The notes beneath the pieces were generated by a model. The model did no database searches, had not been told where the DNA came from, and saw nothing but the letters and a program-made list of their open reading frames with translations. A stretch of 64,000 bases of DNA from Didymella arachidicola (taxonomy: Eukaryota > Ascomycota > Dothideomycetes > Pleosporales > Didymellaceae): positions 1,860,001 to 1,924,000 of the forward strand of contig CM049991.1 of assembly GCA_016630955.3 (NCBI GenBank), written 5' to 3'. Position numbers and translations under genes: made by a program. This document shows, piece after piece, positions 10,635 to 22,498 of the stretch. Positions within the stretch are counted from its first letter, which is position 1. Each line of letters opens with the position of its first letter.

Positions 10635-12206
10635 ATGGAGTCAACGCTCCCGCACCCAGCGGCTGGCGATCCCCGGGCACCTCACTCTTTCTACGTTGAA
10701 TCTGTAAGATCGAAAGTAGCCAACTTTCACAGCACATCAACACCATTCCGGATCTATCACGGCAGCACAAACAGTACGCGCCATGCAGATTTCGATCCCG
10801 CCAGCATCATCGACGTTTCGGTCCTTAACAAGATATATGCCATCGACAAGTCTGCCATGACCGTACGAGTGGAGCCGAACGTACCTATGGATAAGCTTGT
10901 CGCTGAATGTATCGCCGTGGGCTTCCTGCCGCCTGTGGTCATGGAATTCCCGGGCATCACCGTGGGAGGTGGGTTCGTAGGGACTGCGGGCGAGAGCAGC
11001 AGTTTCAAGCACGGGTTCTTTGATCGAACAGTTGTGGGCGCCGAGGTCATCCTTGCTGACGGCACACTCGTGTGGTGTTCAATAACGGAGAACGCTGAGC
11101 TTTTTGAGGGGCTCAGAGGCAGTTTTGGCACACTGGGTGTATTGACGATGCTCGAGTTGAGACTTGTCCCGTTACAAAGCTGGATTGAGGTCACGTACCA
11201 TCGAACGACGTCGAGCGGACACGCTATGAGAGTATTGGAGGCAGAGACGAAGAAGGACGAGAACGATTATGTGGATGGCGTACTATTCTCAAAAGACTCC
11301 GGTGTCGTGGTCTCAGGTCGCCTGGTCTCAGAGCCATCGTCACCAAAAATACCAGTCCGCCGCTTTTCGCGGCCTTGGGATGAATGGTTCTGGATCCATA
11401 CCCACTCGATCGTATGTTCGCCTTCGAACAACCCCAGATCACCGACCGTCGAGCTGGTACCTATCGAAGACTACCTATTCAGGTACGACCGAGGTGCTTT
11501 CTGGATGGGCATGTACGCTTACTACCACTTCTTCGTGCCATTCTGGTACATCTTCCGTGTTCTCTTGGACTACTTCATGCACACGCGGATTATGTACCAT
11601 GCCCTGCACGCATCAGGATACACAGATCGGTACATTATCCAAGATATCGCATTTCCAGCGGGCAATGCAGAGGCCTTTGTAGAGTTCGTGGACGACAAGT
11701 TTGGCATTTATCCATTGTGGCTATGTCCGTTACGCAAAGACGGGCGAGCGTCGATGGGCCATCCAAAGCCTTTCGAAGGACCAATAGGTGGACGGAAGCA
11801 GAATGGACAGGCATACGATGGCATGTACATCAATGTCGGTGTCTGGGGTCCATATCCATCTTCTGAGGCCGAATACATGCATGCAAATCGCGAGTTGGAG
11901 AAGAAGACAAGTGCGCTCGGCGGACTCAAGTGGTTGTACTCTAGGGTCTTCTACACAGAGGATGAATGGTGGCAGCTCTATGACAAAGAGAAATATGAGG
12001 CCCTAAGACGCAAATTCGGAGCAACAGGACTGCCGTCAATATGGGAAAAAGTCAAAGATCGGGGCAAGAAGAAAGCAGAGTATAACGCTGGTGTGAAAGG
12101 GCTACTGAAGAGGGTAATCAGAAGCAGTGCGCTGCTGAGTGGGTTCTATGGGATCTACAAGGCGGTGCGAGGTGGAGATTACATACTAAAGAAAAGGAAT
12201 AGTTAA
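10635..12206 (+). CDS. DHCR24-like FAD-binding oxidoreductase (paralogue B)
   Basis: A single-exon frame of 523 aa. The FAD-binding PCMH-type segment (about residues 35-190) includes 'PFRIYHGST', 'VEPNVPMDKLV' and 'ITVGGGFVGTAGESSSF'. The remainder follows the Delta(24)-sterol reductase-like fold with conserved aromatic blocks such as 'FRYDRGAFWMG' and 'YPLWLCPL'. It is clearly paralogous to the minus-strand neighbour but lacks the intron found there, so one copy gained or lost it. The protein may be a membrane-associated FAD enzyme acting on a sterol or other isoprenoid side chain; the substrate is not readable from sequence. The ATG at 10635 is the first good in-frame start. Confidence 0.85.
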   Translation: MESTLPHPAAGDPRAPHSFYVESVRSKVANFHSTSTPFRIYHGSTNSTRHADFDPASIIDVSVLNKIYAIDKSAMTVRVEPNVPMDKLVAECIAVGFLPPVVMEFPGITVGGGFVGTAGESSSFKHGFFDRTVVGAEVILADGTLVWCSITENAELFEGLRGSFGTLGVLTMLELRLVPLQSWIEVTYHRTTSSGHAMRVLEAETKKDENDYVDGVLFSKDSGVVVSGRLVSEPSSPKIPVRRFSRPWDEWFWIHTHSIVCSPSNNPRSPTVELVPIEDYLFRYDRGAFWMGMYAYYHFFVPFWYIFRVLLDYFMHTRIMYHALHASGYTDRYIIQDIAFPAGNAEAFVEFVDDKFGIYPLWLCPLRKDGRASMGHPKPFEGPIGGRKQNGQAYDGMYINVGVWGPYPSSEAEYMHANRELEKKTSALGGLKWLYSRVFYTEDEWWQLYDKEKYEALRRKFGATGLPSIWEKVKDRGKKKAEYNAGVKGLLKRVIRSSALLSGFYGIYKAVRGGDYILKKRNS

Positions 12207-14070
12207 ATACATGCAAAAGCGGGAAGCAAGCAAGCTGTAGGAGGTAGAAATAGCTGGCCTGGTGCTATCTAATTTGCACATGTCGGTGGTTCGCACTAGA
12301 CATGGTCTGAAGAATCGTGGTGATGTCTCTGGACAGTAGTACAGACGAGAGTCAACCACGCGTACGAGTGCCAGGCGAACTCGTATGCGAGTTCGTGCAA
12401 CTTCTTGTGGCACGTACGACAGCCGAGGTCCTCGTGCCCTCCACCGCATGGGTGATCTGGAGAGATTTCTGGGGTCACGGCCGCTGGTCTCAACAAACGA
12501 CTCTTTGTTTGGTGCAATCGAGCGGGTGTGAATTGCTGTTAGCAATTCGGCGCACCCTTAACAAGGACGGGCAACTTCCAGTGAGTGCATCGATTGTACA
12601 TGCAAGGTAGCAATTCAAATGAGAATCACAACAAATCAAATTTGATACCCAAATAGGAGGCGCCTCAGTCGCGAAGAGCCTTTGCGGTAATAGCTACAGA
12701 ATAGGCCTTGCTCAGACCAATCAGCGTGATGCAGACTGTCGGTGTGGATCGGTCGTTAAACCTAGCCAGCAACGGTTCCTTCCTCGTTCTGGCAGCCCTC
12801 TCCAAGCAGTAAGATTTCTGTATCTCTTTTTGTCTTCTTCTTGGACCACTCTCCGCTGTCCACGGAATATCGAACACCGCGCTCTCGATTTCGACGCGTT
12901 GAGTAAGTTGTTGGCCACTGCTGAGCGGATGATGACGTGCGCGCCAGCCACAGTCTCCGAGAGCCTCGACGATTCCAAATGGCGGGTCGGCAATAATCAT
13001 CAACCCCATGGTACTCACTGCCATCAACACAGATCTATCGAAAGGACCCCTTAATTTGGGAAGTCTGAAGCCTTTGTTGTGGCCTTACAACTGTCAAAGC
13101 CCCGCTGGAAGCTGCCGTACCCAGTAGCAGCGCAGCGTTGTCTCCGACAGGGAATTCTATCCCGCCATGCAGCAAGTCGTGCGCCCTGCAGCAAAGCAAC
13201 GGCACTCCACTCTTGATGTTCCTCCAAGGCGACACCACGATAATCGCATCTGCAAGGTCGAATGAGGCGCCAATAAATGCTATGACGAGCACGACGCACC
13301 GCCAGTTGTTCTCCTGCAGTGACGAGGCACACGACCAAGCCTGGGGTTTGTACTTGCACTGCTATGCGAATCCCGGAGGGCGTCTTGCTGTGTTGTGCGC
13401 CAAAACACCTCATCGAGATGTTCCTATCGGTAGTCTGGTAGCTATCTGTGCCGGAGCGTTGCTAATGTATGCTAAATACACAAACATTGGAACTAGCTGC
13501 ATCACCACAGCTCCTAGAGCTACCTGAGTTAGCTATGATGCCATTTCTCCAGCTTCCCCGGCAACAAGATCAAGCAACGCTGTAAGCGCAAGCACAGGCA
13601 TCTTGACAAAGACAACTCCATTGAGCCACAGCATCTCGATTTGAGATAAAGATCATCAGCTTGGGATCAGCAATACAGCCTTCGGCACTGCCAGGCACAT
13701 GCCCCATTGGTTACACTACATGTGTCCGAACGACAAAGTAATTGCAATTCTCCGGCCGAACGATGTTACGCGCCGAGCCGCAGCAATTCCAGTTGGAACC
13801 GGATTTCAAATGACATTTTCACCAGCCTCAAAAGCAGCGGGCACATGGTGGCCGCGCCTTGACCGAGCGTACTAGTCGCCTTCGGGCTCAGGTGAGGTGA
13901 TATTTGTACCTAGCTGCAACTATATGCACTCGGATACTTGACGTCTGTATATATGATGATAAGCCGCTGACGCCAGCACCATTCCCTTACCCATTGATAA
14001 AGGTCTAAGCTATCCACTGTTATTGCTCTGATCTTTTCCCTACAACTCAGTATACATTGAGGTACCCGCA
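12207..14070. other. intergenic, no gene supported
   Basis: About 1.9 kb with only short overlapping frames on both strands that show no recognisable domain. The last ~150 bases before 14071 are the likely promoter and 5' UTR of the hydrolase gene. Confidence 0.45.
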
Positions 14071-15440
14071 ATGAAGGCCTTTGTTGCTGCACTGTTCGCT
14101 GGCCACGCTGCCGCACGACAATGCCAGACCTTAAGCATCCCTGTCGACATCTCTTCCCGCCAGGCTGTATTCAAAGAGGTTCCCGTCGAGACCAACCTCG
14201 AGGTCAGCGGCTTCGCCACTCGCTACACCGAGTATCAGTATAACTACACTGCTGAGCTCTTCACTGGCTTCCAGACTCTGCATAAGAGTATCAAAATTTC
14301 TGCACAGTACTGCAAGCCTGATAGTGGCAGCAATGGTATCATCCAGATCCTATCCCATGGTATTGGTTTTGACAAGACGTGGGTTTCGCGATTTCCTCCA
14401 ATGCGTCACCTTTACTAACTCTCCTTAGGTACTGGGATCTGTCTTTCGACAACTACAATTACTCGTACGTGAATACGGCCCTCGTCGCCGGTTACAGCAC
14501 GCTCGCCATTGATCGATACGGTATCGGCAACTCTTCTCACGGCGACCCCTTCAACGAGATTCAGGCCAATTCAGAGGTGGAAGCACTCAACGAAGTTACC
14601 AAGAAGATCCGAGCTGGCTCCGTCCCAGACATAACCTGTTCGTATGAGAAGGTAGTGCACGTTGGTCATTCCTTCGGCTCTGTCCAGTCTTACTGGCTGT
14701 CTGCCCTTTATCCCAACAACACCGATGGCGTCGTTCTCACGGGATACTCCGGTGCTGGTCAATTCCTCCCATACATCGTTGCCGGCTGGAACCTACATAG
14801 CGCGCGTCTGAACCAACCCTTCCGCTTTGGTAATAAGTCTGCCACTGGAGTGCAGGCTCTTGCTCAGCAGTACGGTGTCTCAGGTGACGTCGTTCCCGGA
14901 CTCACCGCCCTCCTTAACAAGATTGGTGTCGATGCCGACACCGATGAGGTCTGGCAATATTTTGCTTCTACTGAGGTTAACGACCTGATCAACGGGTACA
15001 ATCACACCGTCTTCCAGTACAACTACCCATCTGGCTACTTCTCTCACTCCGCCCTCACCGCTCTGCAGTACGCCTTTCTCTTCCCCGACAAGTACGATAC
15101 TGGATTTGCCGTTGCAGGCGAGAAGACTAAGCAACCTGTGACTGCCGGGGAGTTATTGACCATCGGCAACGCCCCCAAGATATCCCCTTTCACTGGGCCG
15201 GTCTTCGTCATCACCGGCCAGCATGACGTTCCTTTCTGTGGCGGTAACTGCTACGGCATGGTTCCGAACATCAATGCTACTAACATCCCCGCCGGCGTCA
15301 AAACTGCTTTCCCTTCTGCGTCCAACTTTGAGGCCTACATCCAGCCTGCCACTGGTCATGGTCTGAACTTCCACTACAACGCTACCGCTGGGTATCAGGT
15401 CATCCAGGACTACCTTAGTCATAACGGACTTAAGGCTTGA
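14071..15440 (+). CDS. secreted alpha/beta hydrolase
   Basis: Exons 14071..14378 and 14429..15440 are separated by a 50-nt intron with a perfect TACTAAC-like branch site (acceptor CTTAG), giving 439 aa. The first ~16 residues form a short hydrophobic signal peptide. The core carries the alpha/beta-hydrolase nucleophile elbow 'GHSFGS', an earlier oxyanion-type 'LSHGIGF', and late Asp ('TGQHDVPF') and His ('ATGHGLN') positions fitting a Ser-Asp-His triad. Several N-x-S/T sites fit secretion. This resembles the fungal secreted 'AB hydrolase-1 domain' proteins of unknown substrate; ester or lactone hydrolysis is the reasonable general guess. Confidence 0.85.
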
Positions 15441-16675
15441 GTGGTTGCAATGCAGTCTTCGCGGGTCTAGCATGCGACCGGCTCCAGGCTGTGAAGCCGA
15501 TGGGAGATGTAGATATAATACCAGATAACCCTCTCGGGAGTAATGCAAATGCGTAATAAGTATCTGCTCAATTTTCGGTGGATACAAGATGCGAGTGTTG
15601 TGGTCATTGTCATTATGAAGGTTTGCCTGACGGAGACCTGAAATGCTATGTGATGACTGATCCTCAGTCATCCTCGGGTGAGGCTGCGGAAGCCCCGCCG
15701 ATACTCTGACGGCTTGCACCACATCCTGCGCCATCCCAGCCTCAACTTCGATGTCCCGCAAATGCATCCTATTTCCAGTGATCTCCGTCAAGCTTCATGG
15801 TCCTGCGTACAACTATGAAAGTCCAGATTCGGCATAGCTCGCCGACACGCGGCTGTTGCAGCGCGTTCGCTCGGCGCGATCCGCCTCCAAGAGCGTTATT
15901 CATCTATGACCAAGCTGTCAGAGGACAACGCTCCGCCTTTGACATGCGCAAACGTACTTGCCAGTACGCAATTGTACAGCAGTCGCGACTTGGCATGGTT
16001 ACCACATGATGAATAAGGAGGTAGCTGCTTATCTGCATACGGCAAGCGGGGCCATCCATGTGGCTTGCATCTCGAGCAGGTGCAAGCGCGAAGCGTTGCC
16101 TGGGCCTTGCAGGCTACAGGGCGACATGTCGAACAGTCATGGCTTATCAAAGACCGCATATGGTGCGCGATGCTCGACTTGTCCTCGATTGGTTCGCCTG
16201 ACGGTGTCGAGCGCAGCCACTGCAAGAACGATTAGCAAGCCACGAGAGCAACAGGTTGGCTAACTGACCGTTTCACGGCGTCTCTCCGCTGCAGTCCACC
16301 AATCAAGCGCTGCATTGCTGGACTTTCACTCCCGCAAAGTTAGTCAAATCTTCGAAATCAATCTCAGAACCTACTCCCGCTGTCGGTGAGACCCACGACG
16401 CAATCTCCATGCGGTTCCACCCAAACATACGATAGTAGCATCGCACAGACAAGCCGCACGTACATGGGTGTGTTTTGTATGGCCAAGAGTAAGGTTCGAT
16501 TGTAGCTGGCTCGGGCTTTAGGAGGCCGAAGGTCGAAGATGGCTTGAAATAGAGAAGTCTCTGGCAAGTATAAAGAGGGCCTCATGCAACTGCCAGATAG
16601 CCATCACGCCACCCCTTCACCTATTCTTGAGACAAGCTTCTTTCAAGTAAACCTACTCACAGAGCAATCTTCAAG
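15441..16675. other. intergenic, no gene supported
   Basis: About 1.2 kb. A minus-strand frame around 15550-15791 is open but has no recognisable family. The last 100 bases before 16676 read like a 5' UTR. Confidence 0.4.
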
Positions 16676-17578
16676 ATGAAGTTCGGAGCAAGCATTGCCT
16701 TCTTGGCTGTCAGCCTCTTCAGTGCTGTTCGTGGTGATGGTTTGTCTCATTCCGTCCTCTCGATCGGAGAATCATGCTGATCAGTAGCAGCCGTACCATG
16801 GGAGCGCATCGATAAGAACAATTCGGTACGTCTGAGCATTAAGCCTTGCTATCGTTGATGTGACTGACCTGTCCTGATAGCTTTTGCTCATCCTCGATCT
16901 CCAGGTCGGCCTCTACCAGCTGGCTCGCGACTGGGATCCAACTCTATACAAGGAGAACATCATGGCTCATGCTGAGCTTGGCAAGCTGTTTGACTTGCCT
17001 GTGATTCTGACCACTTCTGCCGATACCGGACCTAATGGCCCGCTACCCAAAGAGATGATCGAGATGTACCCAGACGCTCCTCTCATTCGCCGCCAGGGCG
17101 AGGTCAAGTAAGTAGTGTCTTTCATCTCTGTGTCTCTAACTGACTGCGATCCAGCGCATGGGATAACCCCGAGTTCCGCGCCGCAGTCGAGGCATCTGGC
17201 AAGAAACAGATCATCGTCGCTGGAATCGTGACCGATGTCTGCACCGCTTTCCTCGCTCTTTCTCTCCGTGCTGAAGGCTACTCCGTCTTTGCGAACATCG
17301 AAGGCTCCGGCACGACCACTCAGCTCATCCGGGACACCGCCAACTCCCGCATGGAGCGTGCTGGTGTGCAGCTTGTCAGCCTATTCTCAATCGTTTGCGA
17401 CCTTATGCGCGATTGGCGTGCATCTCCTGGTGCTGCTGAGGTCTTGCCTTACCTCGACAAGTACCTACCTGTCTACGGCATGCTCGCTCGAGGCCACGCC
17501 GCCGCAATCGAGAACGGCACTGTCATCCCTGGTGAAGCTGGCTTGATCACCGGCCAGAACGGCACCGTCATTATCTAA
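16676..17578 (+). CDS. secreted isochorismatase-family (YcaC-like) hydrolase
   Basis: Four exons: 16676..16739, 16788..16825, 16881..17107 and 17155..17578, giving 250 aa in frame throughout. A signal peptide occupies about residues 1-20. The cysteine hydrolase fold shows the Asp of 'LLILDLQVG' near the N terminus and the nucleophile Cys in 'IVTDVCTAF'. 'GEVNAWDNPEFRAAVEASGKK' positions match YcaC-type isochorismatase-like hydrolases. The first intron ends in tandem acceptors TAG-CAG (16787 and 16790), which would add or omit one Ala. Established knowledge: secreted isochorismatases of Phytophthora sojae and Verticillium dahliae act as effectors on plant salicylate precursors. Whether this YcaC-like protein does so is inference. 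Confidence 0.85.
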
Positions 17579-18158
17579 AGGCCGTTTTGGCACGCATGGT
17601 TGGGCTAATCGGGGATGTTGTGAGCTGGTGGGTCGGCGGTGAGAGGTAATTCAGAGGGATATCGATAGAGGATAGAGGAGAGGTGTGTTGCAAGCGTGGA
17701 AATAACTCAAGGGACACTTCAATACACAAAGTTACTTGCAGCGAGTGCTTGTCGATCCTTACATGTTATGTGGCAGCTCTGGCGTGGTCCCGCGCATCTT
17801 GCAGGTTTACAGCGCTCGCGATTCTTCAATGCATTACACTGCCACACAAGAGTACGCAATGTTCGCAAGCATTCCCTACTAAAAGGATGCTAATAGCTAT
17901 CAGTGCGTTGAACCCGACTTGTGTTTCGTTTCGTGTGCATTGTGATTGGCTGGTGCTCTTAGGGTATGAAAATACGCACGTCTCGTATTCGCATCGAAAG
18001 AGTGCCCCGTTTCAGGCTGCTGAAGATGGGCAAAGTCCAGACTGATAACGGCAATTGTGATTATTTATATAGCTAACGCTCTTCCAGTACACGTTTTACT
18101 TCAAAGGCAACACACTCTTTTATCGACCTTTTCTCGACTTCGCGACCGAATCCTATTA
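17579..18158. other. intergenic, no gene seen
   Basis: A 580-bp spacer between co-oriented genes. I see nothing coding; a TATATA-like stretch near 18060 may belong to the promoter of the RTA1-like gene. Confidence 0.4.
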
Positions 18159-19110
18159 ATGCCAGCAAAAATGCTGCACCAACTGTATCCGCGCGAAGAC
18201 GGCTATGCCGACCAAGATCTCTATCCATATAATCCCTCCGAGACAGCAGCCTACGCGTTGGTGGCAATGTTCGCTCTTGCTGGTGTTACGCACCTTGTCC
18301 TCATGTTCCCGTACCGGGCATGGTTTCCTATTCCCATGATAATCGGAACCGCCAGTATGTAAACGCCCAGGTCCACAGGTATAATGACACTAATTCTATA
18401 CGATAGTGGAAGCTGGTTCCTACTATCTTCGCCACCAATCGCACGACAATCTGCGACAAATCCTCACTTTCATTCTATCCACATTGCTCATCATGGGCGC
18501 CGCACCAATGCTCGCAGCCACGATCTACATGTCCCTCAAACGCATCGTCAACGCTCTTGAAGCCTCGCCGTATGCATCCATTAGCATGCGGTGGACATCC
18601 AAGCTGTTCGTGCTTTTCGACGTCGGCTGTTTCGTCAGCCAGATCGCGGGAAGTGCGATGCGCGCCGACGTTAAGACGCAACAAACAGGCACCACATTGG
18701 TCATGGCAGGCTTGGTGACACAAGTCGTAATCTTCTTCATATATATCGCGCTCACAGCTAGCGTACATATTCGACTTAACCGTAACCCCACGAAACTATC
18801 CGATCACCCGGCACTGTCATGGCAAAAGTACATGTGCAGTCTGTACTTCGTCAGTGGACTGTTTCTTATCCGCAATTTCATCAGGATCATCGAGTTCAAG
18901 CAGGGCGATGATGGATGGTTGCTTAGCAATGAGGCTGCTATCTACATTTTTGATGGCGGTTTCATGTTGGCCATCGTGATCATGATGGCAGTTGTGCATC
19001 CGGGTAGGCTGGTAAGGAAGGTGGTCAAGATGCAAAAAGATGGTGCGATCGAGATGAACTGGAGGGATAGTGCAAGGGAGCCTTTCAGACCTCTTGCTAG
19101 TCAAGTGTAG
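18159..19110 (+). CDS. RTA1-like multi-pass membrane protein
   Basis: Exons 18159..18354 and 18407..19110 flank a 52-nt intron (GTATGT...GATAG), giving 299 aa. A second ATG at 18171 would give 295 aa. The sequence shows about seven hydrophobic segments and family-typical blocks: 'YNPSETAAYALVAMFALAG' near the N terminus, 'DVGCFVSQIAGSAM', and 'SLYFVSGLFLIRNFIRIIE'. The RTA1 family (yeast Rta1, Rsb1) are seven-TM plasma-membrane proteins linked to lipid translocation and to tolerance of 7-aminocholesterol and other drugs. The C-terminal tail is short and basic. The exact ligand cannot be deduced. Confidence 0.88.
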
Positions 19111-19203
19111 GTCTTTCTTTAGGGTATGATTTCTCATGTTTTCCAGCGACCTTGTAAATCGCAACAACACTTTGTTTCAATACGGTAGCGAAATCTCATT
19201 GTG

Positions 19204-19647
19204 TTAGTGGAAGTCTTGGTCAAGACCCAAATCCCAGCCCCAACACCAGCTCCACAGCTTGCTGCCCTGCAAAGCGCTGTCTCGAATACACTCCACAGCC
19301 GGCTTGAACCAGATGCGGTGACACGTCGGACATTCGGTTTTTCCAGCTAGGATATGCTGCACCAAGCATCTCGCACCGATGATATGGCCACACAATTGTA
19401 TACGGACCGCTGCCTCACATTTAGCCAGATCAGCACAAGTGTGTCTCTTGGTGGGACATGTAAGGATTTTGTAGTCGCACATGACGTTGGAGCAAAGCGG
19501 ACAGTGTTTGTTGCAGTTGTTGAGCTCCACTGTGCTCTGATGGTCGAGATGGTTGGTGAGGAAAGCGAACAGGGTCATCGGTCCGGCATCGTACAGTGTG
19601 TTCGGCAACCTCAGTTGAGCTTTCTTCATGCTTTTTGGGCACAACAT
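19204..19647 (-). CDS. small RING-like zinc-binding protein (1)
   Basis: A 147-aa single-exon frame from ATG 19647. It has a C-x2-C pair ('CPLC'), then further Cys and His ('CGHIIGARCLVQHI') and a closing 'CPTC', with a large insert between knuckles. The arrangement is RING-like and matches the two other small RING-like genes nearby (19940 and 22499), especially 'G..CL..HI' followed by 'CP.C...WF'. RING proteins are usually ubiquitin E3 ligases; no E2-binding residues can be verified here. It ends in a Trp/Gly-rich tail. Confidence 0.65.
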   Translation of the reverse strand: MLCPKSMKKAQLRLPNTLYDAGPMTLFAFLTNHLDHQSTVELNNCNKHCPLCSNVMCDYKILTCPTKRHTCADLAKCEAAVRIQLCGHIIGARCLVQHILAGKTECPTCHRIWFKPAVECIRDSALQGSKLWSWCWGWDLGLDQDFH

Positions 19648-19939
19648 GCGGGAGAAGGGCTCGGGCTAAGACAAGAGCGACTGAGGATGCGTCTTGGCAT
19701 TGAGTAAGTTAGATCGTGACGAGAGATTCTGCGCTGTCAGTGACGTTTCTCACCGACGTCCAACTCAGGGAGTGAGCTGTCTACATCCTGTAGCGCCTTC
19801 ACAAAAGATTTTCTTCAATGCACCTTATTAAGAGCAGTGAAGGGGACTGTGATCATTCCTCGACTGCCTATGATATCCTCCTGCGACGTATGAGGCCTGG
19901 CTCTCCAAACGTACTGACAAACCGTACAACCAGCGCAAA

Positions 19940-20419
19940 ATGCCAAACAGTATTCCTGTATTCCAGATTGCAAACTTCCTCGCCACAAATACCAAGCCAC
20001 TCAAGCTTGAGGATATTGTTTCGACGACTGATGACGCAGGAACCGATTGCCCAATATGTCACAACCCTTACGCTGATCCGCCGCAGGACTACGTACACCC
20101 CGATCTACCTGAGGACGAAGAAGAGTACGCCGTACGGATCGAGAACAGGGGCGACTGTACGCATATCTTCGGTCGTCGTTGCTTGGAGCACCACATACGC
20201 GGCGGCAACCCCTGGAGCCACACCTGCCCGTTGTGTCGCACGAAATGGTTTCCTGCGCCGAACGCCGGCAGGCATGAGATGCTTCTGAACGTCGAGCGGA
20301 CGTTGACTAGTCTGGCAGCGATGGAGCAAATCGACGAGCGTACGAGACAGGAACTAGGGCAGGTGGAAGTGGCTCTGGAAAGGATTAGGGATGCGCTTTA
20401 CGAGTCGCGCTGGATCTGA
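19940..20419 (+). CDS. small RING-like zinc-binding protein (2)
   Basis: A 159-aa single-exon frame. 'CPICHNPY' opens the finger, a ~45-residue acidic insert follows, then 'CTHIFGRRCLEHHI' and 'CPLCRTKWF' close it, giving a RING-HC/H2-like ligand set with an expanded loop. The C-terminal ~50 residues form a charged helix. It resembles the minus-strand protein starting at 23098 over the whole finger. A ubiquitin ligase role is inferred from fold only. Confidence 0.75.
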   Translation: MPNSIPVFQIANFLATNTKPLKLEDIVSTTDDAGTDCPICHNPYADPPQDYVHPDLPEDEEEYAVRIENRGDCTHIFGRRCLEHHIRGGNPWSHTCPLCRTKWFPAPNAGRHEMLLNVERTLTSLAAMEQIDERTRQELGQVEVALERIRDALYESRWI

Positions 20420-20883
20420 GCGCGTGAGAAGCGCGTTGATGATGACGTAGCCTTGGTGGGACGCTACAGCTGCACTACCATAGGTCGTCAGCGCGTGCTA
20501 TCGACTTCATGACATGATGCGGGATACTGTTGTATCGAGCTCGACGAAGTGCCAATTGATCACAGTCATATGTTTCATGGTTCGTTGCCTCCAATGCTTG
20601 TTTCACACAATCGGGATTTCTTTCAGTCTAGTCTATATTCGTCGTTAGTGCGAAAGCTCCTTCCGTATAGCGTGACGCATCAAGCCTTGAAAGGCACGTC
20701 AAGCATTGGATCGTCAAGACCCATTGAACCTCCAGCGCAAGAGTCTAACTTTTTAGCTCCGCGAAATTGGAGTTACTCTGCATCAGTCCGCGCTTGCCGC
20801 CCGTTCACAACGTTCGCTTCCATCATAGAGTCTCCACAGACAAGGTCTCGCAAAGCCGGGGGCATTGTAGCATCCCGACAAGA
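20420..20883. other. intergenic, no gene seen
   Basis: A 464-bp spacer. Presumed 3' end of the RING gene and promoter of the SET-domain gene; short frames here show no domain. Confidence 0.45.
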
Positions 20884-22437
20884 ATGACGGATTTCCAAGC
20901 GTCGACAGACCGCTTTCTGGACTGGTTCAAGTCAGTTGGCGGTGACTTCAAGGATGATCTCATCGAGATTCAGGACCTGAGAGCCCAGGGGGCAGGTCGA
21001 GGCATAGGTAGGCCTTTGACCTCCGTGATGAGCAAGCAGCTGACTCCCAGAAGTTGCGAAGAAGGATGTCCCAGAAGAATGCATACTCTTCACAATACCG
21101 AGATCCGCTATCATCAATGTAGAGACATCTGAGCTGCCCAAGAGGCTGCCCACAGTCTTCGAAGCCGCATTTGACGAAGAGGACGAAGACACCGAACCTC
21201 TCGACCCCTGGGAGTCGCTGATCCTCATCATGGTATATGAGTATCTCCAGGGCGAATCTTCGCGATGGAAGCCTTACTTGGATATCCTCCCGACCACCTT
21301 CGACACGCCTATGTTCTGGACCGAAGCAGAGCTCAAAGAGCTCGAAGGCACTGTCTTAACACAGGACAAGATTGGCAGGCAAGCCAGCGACGACAAACTT
21401 CGTACACGCATCGTTCCGGTTGTCATGCAGAATCCGGGGATTTTCTATCCCGCTGGCCAGGAGCAGCTGGGTGAAGATGACCTGCTTAGTCTAGCGCACC
21501 AGATGGGCAGCACTATTATGGCTTATGCTTTCGATTTGGATAATGACGAAGAAGAGGATGAAGAGGACGAAGACGGCTGGATGATCGACAGGGATGCTGA
21601 GAAGATGCTGGGCATGGTGCCTATGGCTGATATCCTGAATGCCAATGCCGACTTCAATGTACGTTGTAGATGCAAAGGCTCTATCACTGTTTTGACTCAC
21701 TTTGCAGGCTCATGTCAACCACGGTGAATGCCTCGAAGTCACCAGTCTGCGGTCTGACATCAAAGCCGGGACCGAGATCCTAAACTACTACGGCGCTATG
21801 CCCACATCCGAAGTCTTGCGACGTTATGGATATGTGACACCCGAGTATCGCAGGTACGATGAAGTGGAGATTTCTCGCAGCGTCGTTGCACGGGCCTTGT
21901 GCAAAGCAACAGGTCTGTCTTCTGCTGCTCTGGTTGAGATCGTAAGTAAATGCAATTGCTCAGAGTGAGTATCTGGCTGATGACTTGCAGGGCGTGGAGA
22001 TAGATGCAGATGAAGAAAGCGATCCTTTTATCATCGAGCGCGACTCAGGTGCACCCAATGAAGAGGGTCGTCTTGTCGAAGAAGCAAAGATGAATGACTT
22101 CCCCGAGCTCGAGGAAGAGCTCAAGGATGCGTTGAAAGTCATCAAGAAGCATAGGCCAGATGTTATAGCACACAAGAAACAGCGGGATGGAATTGTAAAT
22201 GCTGTCATAATTGCGGTGCTGACCGACAAACTCGCCGAATACCCGACGTCGATACGGGAAGACCGAGCCATGTTGAAGAAGTCCGACATTACGAATAGAA
22301 CGCGTATGGCCATTGAAGTGCGGCTGGGAGAAAAGATTCTTCTTGAAGAGGCTCTCACAATGCTCAAGGCGAGGGATGACGCAGGCGCGAACGACGGCGA
22401 GCAACGACCAGCAAAGAAGATCAAGAGCGAAGCGTAG
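20884..22437 (+). CDS. RKM4: SET-domain ribosomal lysine methyltransferase, Rkm4/SETD6-like
   Basis: Four exons, 20884..21007, 21051..21658, 21708..21941 and 21991..22437, encode 470 aa; introns of 43-49 nt all obey GT-AG. The SET domain is split around a long insert: 'GAGRGI' and 'VPEECILFTIPRSAIINVE' form the N-terminal part. 'MVPMADILNANADFNAHV' (with the conserved D-x-L-N-x-x-x-x-N-x-x) and 'GTEILNYYGAMPTSEVLRRYGYV' form the catalytic end. A helical C-terminal Rubisco LSMT-substrate-binding-like region follows. Yeast Rkm4 methylates a lysine of ribosomal protein Rpl42. Layout and length fit this family well. Confidence 0.88.
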
Positions 22438-22498
22438 ATTCAGGCAGAAAACCCCATTGCCTTGAGTTATGAGGCCTCAGTCAACTCCGTTGTTTTTC

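Noticed and set aside
15550..15791. Minus-strand frame downstream of the secreted hydrolase
   Set aside because: Open but short, no homology recognised, and no clear intron or partner exon.
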